Shown: positions 1 through 6,114, counted from the stretch's first letter. The stretch: DNA of 6,131 nt from an uncultured Actinomycetes bacterium (GCA_903911165.1 CAIWCQ010000444.1:1-6131), one strand, 5' to 3'. Notes: a model not told the origin generated them from the sequence alone. Made by a program: numbers and translations.

Positions 1-2486
1 CCGAGTGAGTCGTTGTGCGAGCCGGCGTCGATCTGCACGCCGAAGAACTGATCGTCGTACACGGCCAGCATTGCCTCGGTGGCCAGACCCCAGGCGTTCC
101 CAGGACTCTGCGGCGGCGCGGCGATCTGATAGACGGGGATGCCGGCGTCGTCAAGCGCCTGCAGTTGGTCGGTGAAAGCCGGGGGTCGCGAGAAGCCGTC
201 GAACATCACCACGCCGAGCAGGTCGTCGGAGGCGCCGTTGAGGATGGTGTTGGCGCCGACCGCGGTCGCGAACCCGCCGCCCGCGGAATGCCCGGAGAGG
301 ATGAACGTCTGCGGCAGCACGCCTTCGTAGCCGGCAGCGTTGGCGCTGACGTTCAGTTCGGACCGGTCGCCGAGGAACATCGTGGCGGCGGCATCCCGGT
401 CGAACGGCGTGCCGTAGTCGGCGGGTGCCACCACGATGCTGTTGGTCTCCTGTGCCAGCGCCTGAGCCAAGGCCGTGTACGCCAGGTTCAACGGCACAGT
501 GAGGCCGCGACTACTACCGTGCTGCAGCCAGATCAAGCCGTTGGCTTGCACCGAGCCGTCGGCCTGGGTCGGGAAGTACCAGCTTGCGAGGGCGCTGACC
601 CCGTTGTCACCGGACGGAATGAGCAGTGCCGACGACCCGGTTCGAACTCCGGTCACCCCGTTGGACAGCGGCGGCTTCTCGTAGCCGTCCACGCCGTTTG
701 GCCCGGTGTTGACAGGCGACGTCGGGGTCAGACCGAAGAGCGACCCGACGGCGTCGATCACGTCTTTGAGCACGGTGTCCAACGGCGAGAGATTGTTGGC
801 GAACGTGGTGGGCAGGCTCACCGCAGCGGTGCCGCCCGAGATGATCTGCTCGTTCGCGGCGGAGTACAACCCGTACTGCGGCTCTTGCGGGGTAGCTCCG
901 ACATAAAGGTCATTGATCCAGCCGTTGCTCAGGTTGTAGACGGCCGCGGTGCTGCCGGCCGGGGAGAACCCGGTGACCAACTGGAGGACGAAGTCGATGA
1001 CGGGGTTGACCCCGAGCATCGAGTCGACGTGCGACCCCCCGACCAGTACGGCACCGTTGAACACGCCGGGCCGGGCGTCCAGCAACTGGTTGGTGGTGGC
1101 GCCGAAGTTATTCCACGCCTGCGCGGGCGCGGCGATCTGGTAAACCGGGATGGGGATGTCGGCGCCGTCCAGTTCCGCGATCTGGTCATTGAAGGTGCCA
1201 TCGAAGGTGCCGTTGGAGACACCATCGAACATCACCACACCCTTGAGGTTGGCGTCCTGTGCGGGGTCACCATCGATCACGTAGTCCGCGGCCGTCGCGG
1301 TCGCGAACCCGCCGCCCGCGGAATGCCCGGCCAACACAAACGCCCCCAGCAGTTCTCCGGGATTCCCGGTGTAACCGGCATCCTGGGCACTGGTCACCAA
1401 CGCAGCACGATCCGGGTCGAGGAACACCGCGGCCACAGCCTCCTGAGAGGTCGAACAAATCAGGCAGCCACCGGAAAACGTGAACGGCAGCGACGACAAC
1501 GTCGGAGCCACCACAATGCTGTTGGTCCGCTGCGCCAGATCGGTGGCCAACGCCGAATAGAACGTATTGCTCGCCCCGAAACCATGCTGCAACCAGATGA
1601 CGCCCTGGGCCTCGATGGTGCCGTCAGCCTGCGTCGGGAAATACCAATCCGCAGCCACCGTGTTACCGATGAAGGCACCCGGAATCTCCAGACGCGAATG
1701 CCCCACCTGCACACCGGTCACACCATTGGACGCCCCCGGCAGAAGCGGATCAACAGCGGCGGCCGCGAGCGCGGTGGGATCCGGCGGCGCCGCCGCAACC
1801 AGCGGTGTGCCAATCACTGCGGCAGCAGTGACACCCTGGCGAGTGCTCGCCACCGGGACCACTGCCGGGAACGCGCTCACCACATCAGTACCGGGCCGCC
1901 AGCCCAGCGCCGACATGACGTTGAGCAACAGCGCCGCCGCCGGCGCCGGCGCAGGCGGCGGCGCGTAGGCCGCAGGCAACTCGGCGGCGACGCTCGCCGC
2001 CGCAACAGTCTGCGCGACGCGGGTTCGCTGCGCACCCACCGCCGCAGCCGGGTCAGCAACCTGCGCGGCGGCCTGTGAGACCGCGGCAGGAAGACTCGGT
2101 GCGTCGAACTCGACCGGGCTCAGGGCGGCCGGCGGACTGACAGCCGACGGCGCCTCCGGCCTGACCGCCGGTGAAGTGTTCCGCGCCGCCCGACGTGCCC
2201 GTTCGGTACCCGCCCGCACGGTCGTGCGGGTGGCCGACGGGGCTGACCGTTCGGCGGACGCTTCGCTATCGGCGGCCGGCTGGCTGGTCGCGCCGGTCGC
2301 CGCGGCGGTCCCGCGACGCGGTGCGGTCCTAGCCGGGGCCGACGCATCAGCCGGTGCAGCCGACGACGCGGCACCCGCATCAGGTTCAGCGGTATCAGCC
2401 GCAGCAACCCCAGCACCGGAGATCAGGGCCGATCCGACCCCGACGATAACCACTCCTGTGCCCAGCAAAGCCCGTCGATCACCCAT
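1..2486 (-). CDS. Exported tandem alpha/beta hydrolase with two catalytic domains (3' end outside window)
   Basis: The frame is open from ATG 2486 to the left edge (828 codons, no stop). A GAGAGG ribosome site lies nine bases before the ATG. Residues 1-30 look like a signal peptide and residues 31 to about 235 are an Ala/Pro/Thr/Arg-rich linker. Two homologous hydrolase units follow, starting at SNGVTGV (residues 253 and 608). Each has WYFPTQADG, a WLQHG oxyanion-type segment, the nucleophile elbow GHSAGGGFATA (Ser389, Ser734), VVMFDG (Asp421, Asp763, possible acid residues) and GSH-x-DS (His486, His824, probable catalytic histidines). Both active sites therefore look intact. The fold resembles esterases, cutinases and polyester hydrolases, and the substrate cannot be read from sequence. 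It probably acts outside the membrane or in the cell wall. The 120-base gap before it suggests its own promoter. The hydrolase call is firm; the specific activity is unknown. Confidence 0.87.
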   Translation of the reverse strand, partial: MGDRRALLGTGVVIVGVGSALISGAGVAAADTAEPDAGAASSAAPADASAPARTAPRRGTAAATGATSQPAADSEASAERSAPSATRTTVRAGTERARRAARNTSPAVRPEAPSAVSPPAALSPVEFDAPSLPAAVSQAAAQVADPAAAVGAQRTRVAQTVAAASVAAELPAAYAPPPAPAPAAALLLNVMSALGWRPGTDVVSAFPAVVPVASTRQGVTAAAVIGTPLVAAAPPDPTALAAAAVDPLLPGASNGVTGVQVGHSRLEIPGAFIGNTVAADWYFPTQADGTIEAQGVIWLQHGFGASNTFYSALATDLAQRTNSIVVAPTLSSLPFTFSGGCLICSTSQEAVAAVFLDPDRAALVTSAQDAGYTGNPGELLGAFVLAGHSAGGGFATATAADYVIDGDPAQDANLKGVVMFDGVSNGTFDGTFNDQIAELDGADIPIPVYQIAAPAQAWNNFGATTNQLLDARPGVFNGAVLVGGSHVDSMLGVNPVIDFVLQLVTGFSPAGSTAAVYNLSNGWINDLYVGATPQEPQYGLYSAANEQIISGGTAAVSLPTTFANNLSPLDTVLKDVIDAVGSLFGLTPTSPVNTGPNGVDGYEKPPLSNGVTGVRTGSSALLIPSGDNGVSALASWYFPTQADGSVQANGLIWLQHGSSRGLTVPLNLAYTALAQALAQETNSIVVAPADYGTPFDRDAAATMFLGDRSELNVSANAAGYEGVLPQTFILSGHSAGGGFATAVGANTILNGASDDLLGVVMFDGFSRPPAFTDQLQALDDAGIPVYQIAAPPQSPGNAWGLATEAMLAVYDDQFFGVQIDAGSHNDSL
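261..295 (-). repeat. 35-base perfect direct repeat, copy in hydrolase domain 2
   Basis: These 35 bases are identical to 1296-1330 in the same orientation, offset by exactly 1035 bases (345 codons). They encode the nucleophile elbow around Ser734 (GHSAGGGFATA). The flanking bases differ immediately on both sides. The repeat comes from duplication of the hydrolase domain inside one gene. Confidence 0.95.
1296..1330 (-). repeat. 35-base perfect direct repeat, copy in hydrolase domain 1
   Basis: This is the partner of the repeat at 261-295 and encodes the elbow around Ser389. The surrounding domains have many synonymous and non-synonymous differences, so complete identity over 35 bases stands out. 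It could reflect strong constraint or local gene conversion. Confidence 0.95.
2397..2486 (-). other. Signal peptide of the tandem hydrolase, possibly Tat-type
   Basis: Residues 1-30 have a short charged start (MGDRR), a hydrophobic core (residues 6-26, rich in Ala, Leu, Val, Gly and Ile) and a small-residue cleavage region VAAA before Asp31. Cleavage near residue 30 is inferred. The DRRALLG segment has an Arg-Arg pair followed by x-Leu-Leu, similar to but weaker than the twin-arginine consensus, so either the Sec or the Tat route is possible. Confidence 0.75.
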
Positions 2487-2501
2487 GCCACAGCGCCTCT
2501 C

Positions 2502-2511
2502 GTTAGCTAAC
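2502..2511. promoter_or_regulatory. 10-base perfect palindrome before the hydrolase gene
   Basis: GTTAGCTAAC is its own reverse complement and ends 15 bases before the hydrolase ATG. It covers the position where transcription would start if the candidate -10 box at 2518-2523 is real. A repressor-type operator would fit, but no known regulator is recognised. A chance palindrome is possible. Confidence 0.3.
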
Positions 2512-2517
2512 CGGCAA

Positions 2518-2523
2518 ACAGTA
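2518..2523 (-). promoter_or_regulatory. Candidate -10 box for the hydrolase gene
   Basis: On the minus strand this reads TACTGT, which fits the mycobacterial housekeeping -10 pattern TAnnnT. No good -35 hexamer sits 16-18 bases upstream, as is common in mycobacteria. It would give a leader of roughly 25 bases before ATG 2486. Confidence 0.3.
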
Positions 2524-2542
2524 CCGCGACCACTGGCCACCG

Positions 2543-2573
2543 GGCACCCGATTAGCCCCTCGGTGCCGCACCG
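2543..2573. other. Overlapping inverted repeats between the DUF350 and hydrolase genes
   Basis: GGCACC (2543-2548) pairs with GGTGCC (2562-2567) across a 13-base loop. CGGTG (2561-2565) also pairs with CACCG (2569-2573). The two hairpins share bases 2562-2565 and exclude each other. They lie 34-64 bases after the DUF350 stop. No T-run follows on either strand, so this is not a classical terminator. It could be a weak U-less terminator or simply GC-rich sequence. Confidence 0.3.
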
Positions 2574-2606
2574 TCACGAAGTGGTCAGCAGCGGCGGTGT
2601 GCGTCG

Positions 2607-3056
2607 CTACAGGATGGCGATCCCGATGATGAGGGCGAATGCGACATACGCGGCCACAATCACCAGCACTTCGGGGACAAAACGTTCGGCCGCCAGCACC
2701 CGGCCGATGTCGATCCCGGTGACCAGTCCGATCAGCCGCACGCAGAGCGCCTGGCCGACGAGGCCGAGGACGCCGAAGACCAGCGTTCCCAAGAGTCCCT
2801 GGATGAGATCTCCGGAGGATGAGTAGATGGTCAGGACAACGATCAGGGCGATGGACACCACCCCGGCGGCGGCGATCGCGGCCGCGTTCGGTCGACCGGC
2901 CATCACCAGCGTCCGCAGCGGCCCCGGTGTGGTCCAGTCGATGACGAAGAAGCCCAGCACCACCAGGGCCACCCCGACAATCGTGTACAGCGCGATGGCC
3001 GAGACGCCTTGACCGACGGTCGACCAGTATCCGGGCTCCAGAGCAGCAGCCAGCAT
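2607..3056 (-). CDS. DUF350 family (YjfL-like) four-helix membrane protein
   Basis: The product is a 149-residue, very hydrophobic protein with four likely membrane helices, near residues 21-40, 58-79, 85-109 and 127-148. The short segment between helices 1 and 2 holds DWTTPGP and GRPNAA, resembling the conserved Asp/Thr-Pro and Gly-Asn region of DUF350 proteins such as E. coli YjfL (about 132 residues). The chosen ATG at 3056 has a strong GAGAGGGAG site five bases upstream. An ATG at 3077 overlapping the ligase stop would add seven residues (MKREGVA) and has no comparable site. The biochemical role of DUF350 is unknown. Adjacency to a GSP-synthase-like gene is a known pairing and supports the family call. 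It is probably the last gene of the cassette. Confidence 0.82.
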   Translation of the reverse strand: MLAAALEPGYWSTVGQGVSAIALYTIVGVALVVLGFFVIDWTTPGPLRTLVMAGRPNAAAIAAAGVVSIALIVVLTIYSSSGDLIQGLLGTLVFGVLGLVGQALCVRLIGLVTGIDIGRVLAAERFVPEVLVIVAAYVAFALIIGIAIL

Positions 3057-3061
3057 CGCAA

Positions 3062-3070
3062 CTCCCTCTC
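3062..3070 (-). promoter_or_regulatory. Ribosome binding site that decides the DUF350 start
   Basis: On the minus strand GAGAGGGAG lies five bases before ATG 3056. It is the strongest Shine-Dalgarno match in the cassette and lies inside the reading frame of the longer alternative start at 3077. It therefore favours the shorter protein. Confidence 0.7.
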
Positions 3071-3073
3071 GTT

Positions 3074-4237
3074 TCATAACTCAATGCGGTGTGGCACAAA
3101 GGCTGAGATGTTGTCGGTGATCAGGCCGGGACTCTCGCGGATGCCCAGGCCGGCCGACTCGTCGCCGACGATCCACGCCCCCAAGCATGGATGCATGTCA
3201 TCGAATTGCGGTAGCGGGTCGAACAACTGATACACGTAGCCTTCCGCCCCGTAGACGCCGCCGGTCTCCATCTGGTAGCCGGGGACCGCGACGGTGATGT
3301 TTCCGCCTTCGCGGCCGAGCTTGGGTTTGCGCAGATAATCGACGAGCTCATGCGGTTCGTCGAGGTAGGTGGGCAGCAGGTTCGGGTGCCCGGGATACAT
3401 CTGCCACAGCACCGCCAGGATTGCTTTATTGCTTAGCAGCGTCTTCCACAGCGGCTCCACCCACATCGTTTCGGGCAGGAGATCCACTGCGCGGCGGCCG
3501 AATTCGTCGTCGAGCACCCACTCCCACGGGTAGAGCTTGAACACCGACGAGATCGGCGCCTCCTCCAGATCGACGAAGCGGTCAAGGTCACTGTCATAAC
3601 CGAGTTGCTCGATCGCCAAGGCCACCGTGTGCAGGCCCGCTTCGGCCGCGCACTCCTGCATGTAGGCCAGCGTCACGTTGTCCTCGCCCGTCATATCGGC
3701 TGCCGACCACGTGAAATGAACTTCCTCACCGGCCAGTCGCAGCCGGATCTCCTGCCAGCGCTCGACGAGGCGCTCGTGCAGAGAGTTCCACTGGTCGTCG
3801 GCGGGGAAGACGGCGGTTTTCCAGTGCCACTGCAGAACCGCGGCCTCGAGCAACGTGGTCGGGGTGTCCGCGTTGTACTCCAGCAGGACCGGAGGGCGCT
3901 TTCCGTCGTAGCGCAAATCGAACCTGCCATACACGTACGGGTCGCTGCGCCGCCAGGACTTCGCGATGGGCTCCCAGCACCACTCCGGCAGCCCGAAGTC
4001 TGCGAACCGTTCGGTGAGCACCACCTGCTCGACCGCCTCCAAGCACATCGAGTGCAGGACCTCGACGCTGGCCTCCATGGACAACACCTCGTCCATGTCG
4101 AACACGTAGTGCACGGACTCGTCCCAGTAGGGGCGAATCGAGCCGTCGGCGTAGCGGGCGGGTTCGTCGAAGCACATTCCCTGGGCGGCGACGATCTGCT
4201 CCCAATCCGGCCGGGGAGCCCGGTGTTCCCGACGCAT
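3074..4237 (-). CDS. Glutathionylspermidine-synthase-like ATP-grasp ligase (YgiC/YjfC type)
   Basis: The 387-residue protein matches E. coli YgiC (about 386 residues) along its whole length as I remember that sequence, so the ATG start is well supported. It has the synthase domain only, without the amidase domain of E. coli Gsp. Visible family blocks are GRFDLRYDG (104-112) with Arg105 and Asp107; LLEYNADTPT (118-127) with Glu120 and Asn122, which correspond to Mg/ATP and substrate residues of Gsp synthetase; FKLYPWEW (233-240); NKAILAVLW (270-278); KPKLGREGGN (304-313), the nucleotide-binding lysine loop; and GLGIRES (363-369). It should form an amide bond using ATP in the cytosol. The substrates are unknown, and glutathione is unlikely in a mycothiol-using organism. 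The ATG directly follows the upstream stop (TGAATG), so translation is probably coupled. It sits between DUF1190-like and DUF350 partners. Confidence 0.9.
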   Translation of the reverse strand: MRREHRAPRPDWEQIVAAQGMCFDEPARYADGSIRPYWDESVHYVFDMDEVLSMEASVEVLHSMCLEAVEQVVLTERFADFGLPEWCWEPIAKSWRRSDPYVYGRFDLRYDGKRPPVLLEYNADTPTTLLEAAVLQWHWKTAVFPADDQWNSLHERLVERWQEIRLRLAGEEVHFTWSAADMTGEDNVTLAYMQECAAEAGLHTVALAIEQLGYDSDLDRFVDLEEAPISSVFKLYPWEWVLDDEFGRRAVDLLPETMWVEPLWKTLLSNKAILAVLWQMYPGHPNLLPTYLDEPHELVDYLRKPKLGREGGNITVAVPGYQMETGGVYGAEGYVYQLFDPLPQFDDMHPCLGAWIVGDESAGLGIRESPGLITDNISAFVPHRIEL

Positions 4238-4843
4238 TCAGCCGCCCGCACTGCCCACACTGGAGGACCCGAAGCCGCCGCGACTGATCGACGATCCGGA
4301 CTTCGTCTTGGCGACGGTGCCACGGGGCTGTGTCAGGGTCCCTCCGGTGGCGACGGTACCCACACCGCCGGCCGCACCGCCGTAGTAGTAGCGGTAGGGC
4401 GCACCCGCAAAAATGAAAACGCCGCCTATGCCCGGGGTCCCCGACCCGCAATAGCTGTCCGACACCACCACACTGTTCTCGTCCACACAGGAGGCCGTGA
4501 CCTCCGGGCCGGCCTTGAACGCCTGATAGCCCAGCGCCACCACCCCGACCACCCCGACCACGGCCACCGCCCCCATCAGGGTCTTCCTGTTCTGGCGGCG
4601 TCTGTCCTCAGCGTTGGCGACCTGTTCGGCGGCGAACTTCTCGGCGACGTCGCGCGCCTTGCGCGCCTTGTCCCGCGCCCTCGCCTCAGCGACAGTGGGC
4701 GGCCGCGGACGGGTAACTCCCGGCTCCTGCGCGCGGATGGTCCCGCGAGTTATCGGCGCGGCAGCACTGCTCGCGTCATCGGCATTGTCTGGATGCGGTG
4801 GACGCACCGCATCGTTGTCTGGCTCGTTCTCCACGTCTTGCAC
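4238..4843 (-). CDS. DUF1190/YgiB-like membrane-anchored protein
   Basis: The product has 201 residues from GTG 4843. The N-terminal part (1-87) is polar, with an Arg/Lys/Ala-rich, probably helical stretch at about 52-87. One membrane helix follows (about 89-108), then an outside part with two cysteines (119, 132) that may form a disulfide. A Gly/Tyr-rich stretch (GAPYRYYYGG) and a C-terminal SRGGFGSS (187-194) come last. The cysteine pair followed by a Gly-rich tail ending in RGGFG resembles E. coli YgiB/YjfM (DUF1190). The E. coli proteins are lipoprotein-like, whereas this one has a membrane helix and a long cytosolic region. Its position just before the ligase gene, with no gap, supports the assignment. 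A GGAG site eight bases before GTG 4834 makes a 198-residue form equally possible. The function is unknown. Confidence 0.72.
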   Translation of the reverse strand: MQDVENEPDNDAVRPPHPDNADDASSAAAPITRGTIRAQEPGVTRPRPPTVAEARARDKARKARDVAEKFAAEQVANAEDRRRQNRKTLMGAVAVVGVVGVVALGYQAFKAGPEVTASCVDENSVVVSDSYCGSGTPGIGGVFIFAGAPYRYYYGGAAGGVGTVATGGTLTQPRGTVAKTKSGSSISRGGFGSSSVGSAGG

Positions 4844-4871
4844 TCCGGGCCTAATTGTTTCCTCGACGATA

Positions 4872-4884
4872 ACCCGTAACGGGT
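4872..4884. promoter_or_regulatory. 13-base palindrome between mkl and the ligase cassette
   Basis: ACCCGT and ACGGGT flank a single central base, giving a near-perfect palindrome 28 bases before GTG 4843. On the minus strand TATCGT (a TAnnnT -10-like hexamer) follows at once. There is no T-run, so terminator function for mkl is unlikely. An operator for the cassette is the best guess, but no regulator family is recognised. Confidence 0.35.
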
Positions 4885-4925
4885 AGTCAGGAAACGGTCA
4901 GCAGCGTCCCGATGATTTCGACGTG

Positions 4926-5966
4926 TCAGCCGTCGTAGCGAACCGCGTGCGCACCTTCGCCGGCGAACTCGGCCGTCGGCAACCGGTGGGTGCCCTCGAG
5001 GTCGTCGAGGATGGCCGCCTGAGCCGCCGGCGGCAGGGTGTGCAGGATCTGGCGCACCCGAGCCTGACGACGGTGGACGGCTTGGCGATCCGGCATGCCC
5101 GGGGTGGCGACTAGTTGCGGCGGCACCCCGACGAGTTCGTCGCCGGCGCCGTCGGTCTGACCGGCCGCCATCAGTGCCTGCTCCTCGGCCATCGTCGACT
5201 CGTCCTTCTCCTCGGACATGCCGATCGGGCCGAGGCGGCGGCCGTTGAGGAACTGCTTGACGACAGGTTCCTCACTGGTCAGCAGCACCTCGCGGGGCCC
5301 AAACATCACCAGATGCTTGCGGAACAGCATGCCCATGTTGTCAGGCACGGTCCGGGCGATGTTGATGTTGTGGGTCACGATCAGGATCGTCGCGTCGATC
5401 TGGGCGTTGATGTCGATGAGCAACTGGCTCAGGTAGGCGGTGCGCACCGGATCCAGACCGGAGTCGGGCTCGTCGCAGAGAATGATCTTCGGGTCGAGCA
5501 CCAGCGAACGGGCCAGGCCGGCGCGCTTCTTCATACCGCCGGAGATCTCGCCGGGGAACTTGTTCTCGTCACCGATCAAGCCCACCATCCCGAGCTTCTC
5601 CATGACGATCTCGCGGATCTCGCTTTCCTTCTTCTTCGTGTGCTCACGCAACGGGAAGGCAGTGTTGTCGTAGATGTTCATCGATCCGAACAGCGCACCG
5701 TCCTGGAACATCACGCCGAACAGGGTGCGGATCTCGTAGAGCTCTTTGGACGAGCATTCGATGATGTTGGTGCCGTCGACGATAATCTTGCCGCGCTCGG
5801 GGCGCAGCAGGCCGATCAGCGACTTCAGGAACACCGATTTGCCAGTACCCGACGGTCCGAGCAGCACGCTGACTTCGCCGGCCGGAATGTCCAGGGTCAC
5901 GTCCTCCCAAATCTTCGCAGACCCGAACGATTTGGACAGTCCCTCGACCTGGATGCTGATGCCCAC
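4926..5966 (-). CDS. mkl: Mce transport ATPase MceG (Mkl)
   Basis: This is the cytosolic ABC ATPase that energises the Mce lipid importers of mycobacteria, working with YrbE permeases encoded elsewhere. The 346-residue product closely matches M. tuberculosis Rv0655 in memory, including FPLREHTKKKESEIR and LFRKHLVMFGPREVLLTS. It has Walker A GPSGTGKS (37-44), Q-loop Gln88, signature ISGGM (141-145, variant of LSGGQ as in MlaF/MceG), Walker B IILCDEP (161-167) and His199. The C-terminal extension (about 240-346) is typical of MceG. GTG 5966 is chosen because GGAAGGA lies six bases upstream and the product then begins MGISIQVEGL like its relatives. GTG 5987 would add seven residues with a poorer site. 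The last residues (about 328-346) look less familiar than the rest. Confidence 0.97.
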   Translation of the reverse strand: MGISIQVEGLSKSFGSAKIWEDVTLDIPAGEVSVLLGPSGTGKSVFLKSLIGLLRPERGKIIVDGTNIIECSSKELYEIRTLFGVMFQDGALFGSMNIYDNTAFPLREHTKKKESEIREIVMEKLGMVGLIGDENKFPGEISGGMKKRAGLARSLVLDPKIILCDEPDSGLDPVRTAYLSQLLIDINAQIDATILIVTHNINIARTVPDNMGMLFRKHLVMFGPREVLLTSEEPVVKQFLNGRRLGPIGMSEEKDESTMAEEQALMAAGQTDGAGDELVGVPPQLVATPGMPDRQAVHRRQARVRQILHTLPPAAQAAILDDLEGTHRLPTAEFAGEGAHAVRYDG

Positions 5967-5972
5967 GCGCGA

Positions 5973-5979
5973 TCCTTCC
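5973..5979 (-). promoter_or_regulatory. Ribosome binding site of mkl
   Basis: On the minus strand GGAAGGA lies six bases before GTG 5966. This supports that start over GTG 5987, in whose coding sequence the site would otherwise lie. Confidence 0.7.
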
Positions 5980-6022
5980 GCCAACACGATGTGACCACCG
6001 GTTATCGCCTGTGGTTTGAGTC

Positions 6023-6028
6023 ACTGTA
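6023..6028 (-). promoter_or_regulatory. Candidate -10 box for mkl
   Basis: On the minus strand this reads TACAGT, fitting the mycobacterial TAnnnT pattern, with an A at about 6017 as a plausible start of transcription. That gives a leader of about 50 bases before GTG 5966. No convincing -35 hexamer is seen at 16-18 bases. Nearby TAGACA (about 27 bases upstream) is too far away. Confidence 0.35.
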
Positions 6029-6079
6029 GCGCACGCCGATTCGGGGTATCGCGTTTGTCTACCTACCTGTGATCGATCT

Positions 6080-6112
6080 TTGCGCCGCACCGTTGCCCGG
6101 GCGGCGGCGCAA
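6080..6112. other. 9-bp stem-loop in the mkl leader region
   Basis: TTGCGCCGC (6080-6088) pairs perfectly with GCGGCGCAA (6104-6112) around a 15-base loop that itself holds GCCCGGGC. No T-run follows on either strand. It could be a protein-binding site, a U-less terminator, or a structured end of the upstream transcript. Confidence 0.4.
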
Positions 6113-6114
6113 CG

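Noticed and set aside
1938..1968. GC-only repetitive stretch resembling a simple repeat or hairpin
   Set aside because: It encodes the Ala/Pro-rich linker (APPPAPAPAAA) of the hydrolase. Low-complexity coding explains it.
15..2078. 687-codon open frame on the plus strand
   Set aside because: It is antisense to the tandem hydrolase, whose frame has recognisable domains. The plus-strand product is Arg/Gly/His-rich with no family features, as expected from GC-rich shadow frames.
2176..2826. 216-codon plus-strand frame spanning the hydrolase start and the DUF350 end
   Set aside because: It crosses two minus-strand genes and their gap, and its low-complexity translation resembles no protein family.
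2503..3099. Minus-strand frame of 198 codons overlapping DUF350
   Set aside because: It is an offset frame of the DUF350 gene rich in Arg and His. The DUF350 frame has the membrane helices and the ribosome site.
3605..4879. 424-codon open frame on the plus strand
   Set aside because: It is antisense to the ligase and the DUF1190-like gene, both well supported. The translation has no recognisable domain.
4877..4925. Possible ECF-sigma promoter (CGTTA with GGGAC upstream)
   Set aside because: The spacer would be 24 bases, too long for SigE- or SigH-type promoters.
5115..6029. 304-codon open frame on the plus strand
   Set aside because: It is antisense to mkl, which is certain. The composition is typical of a shadow frame.
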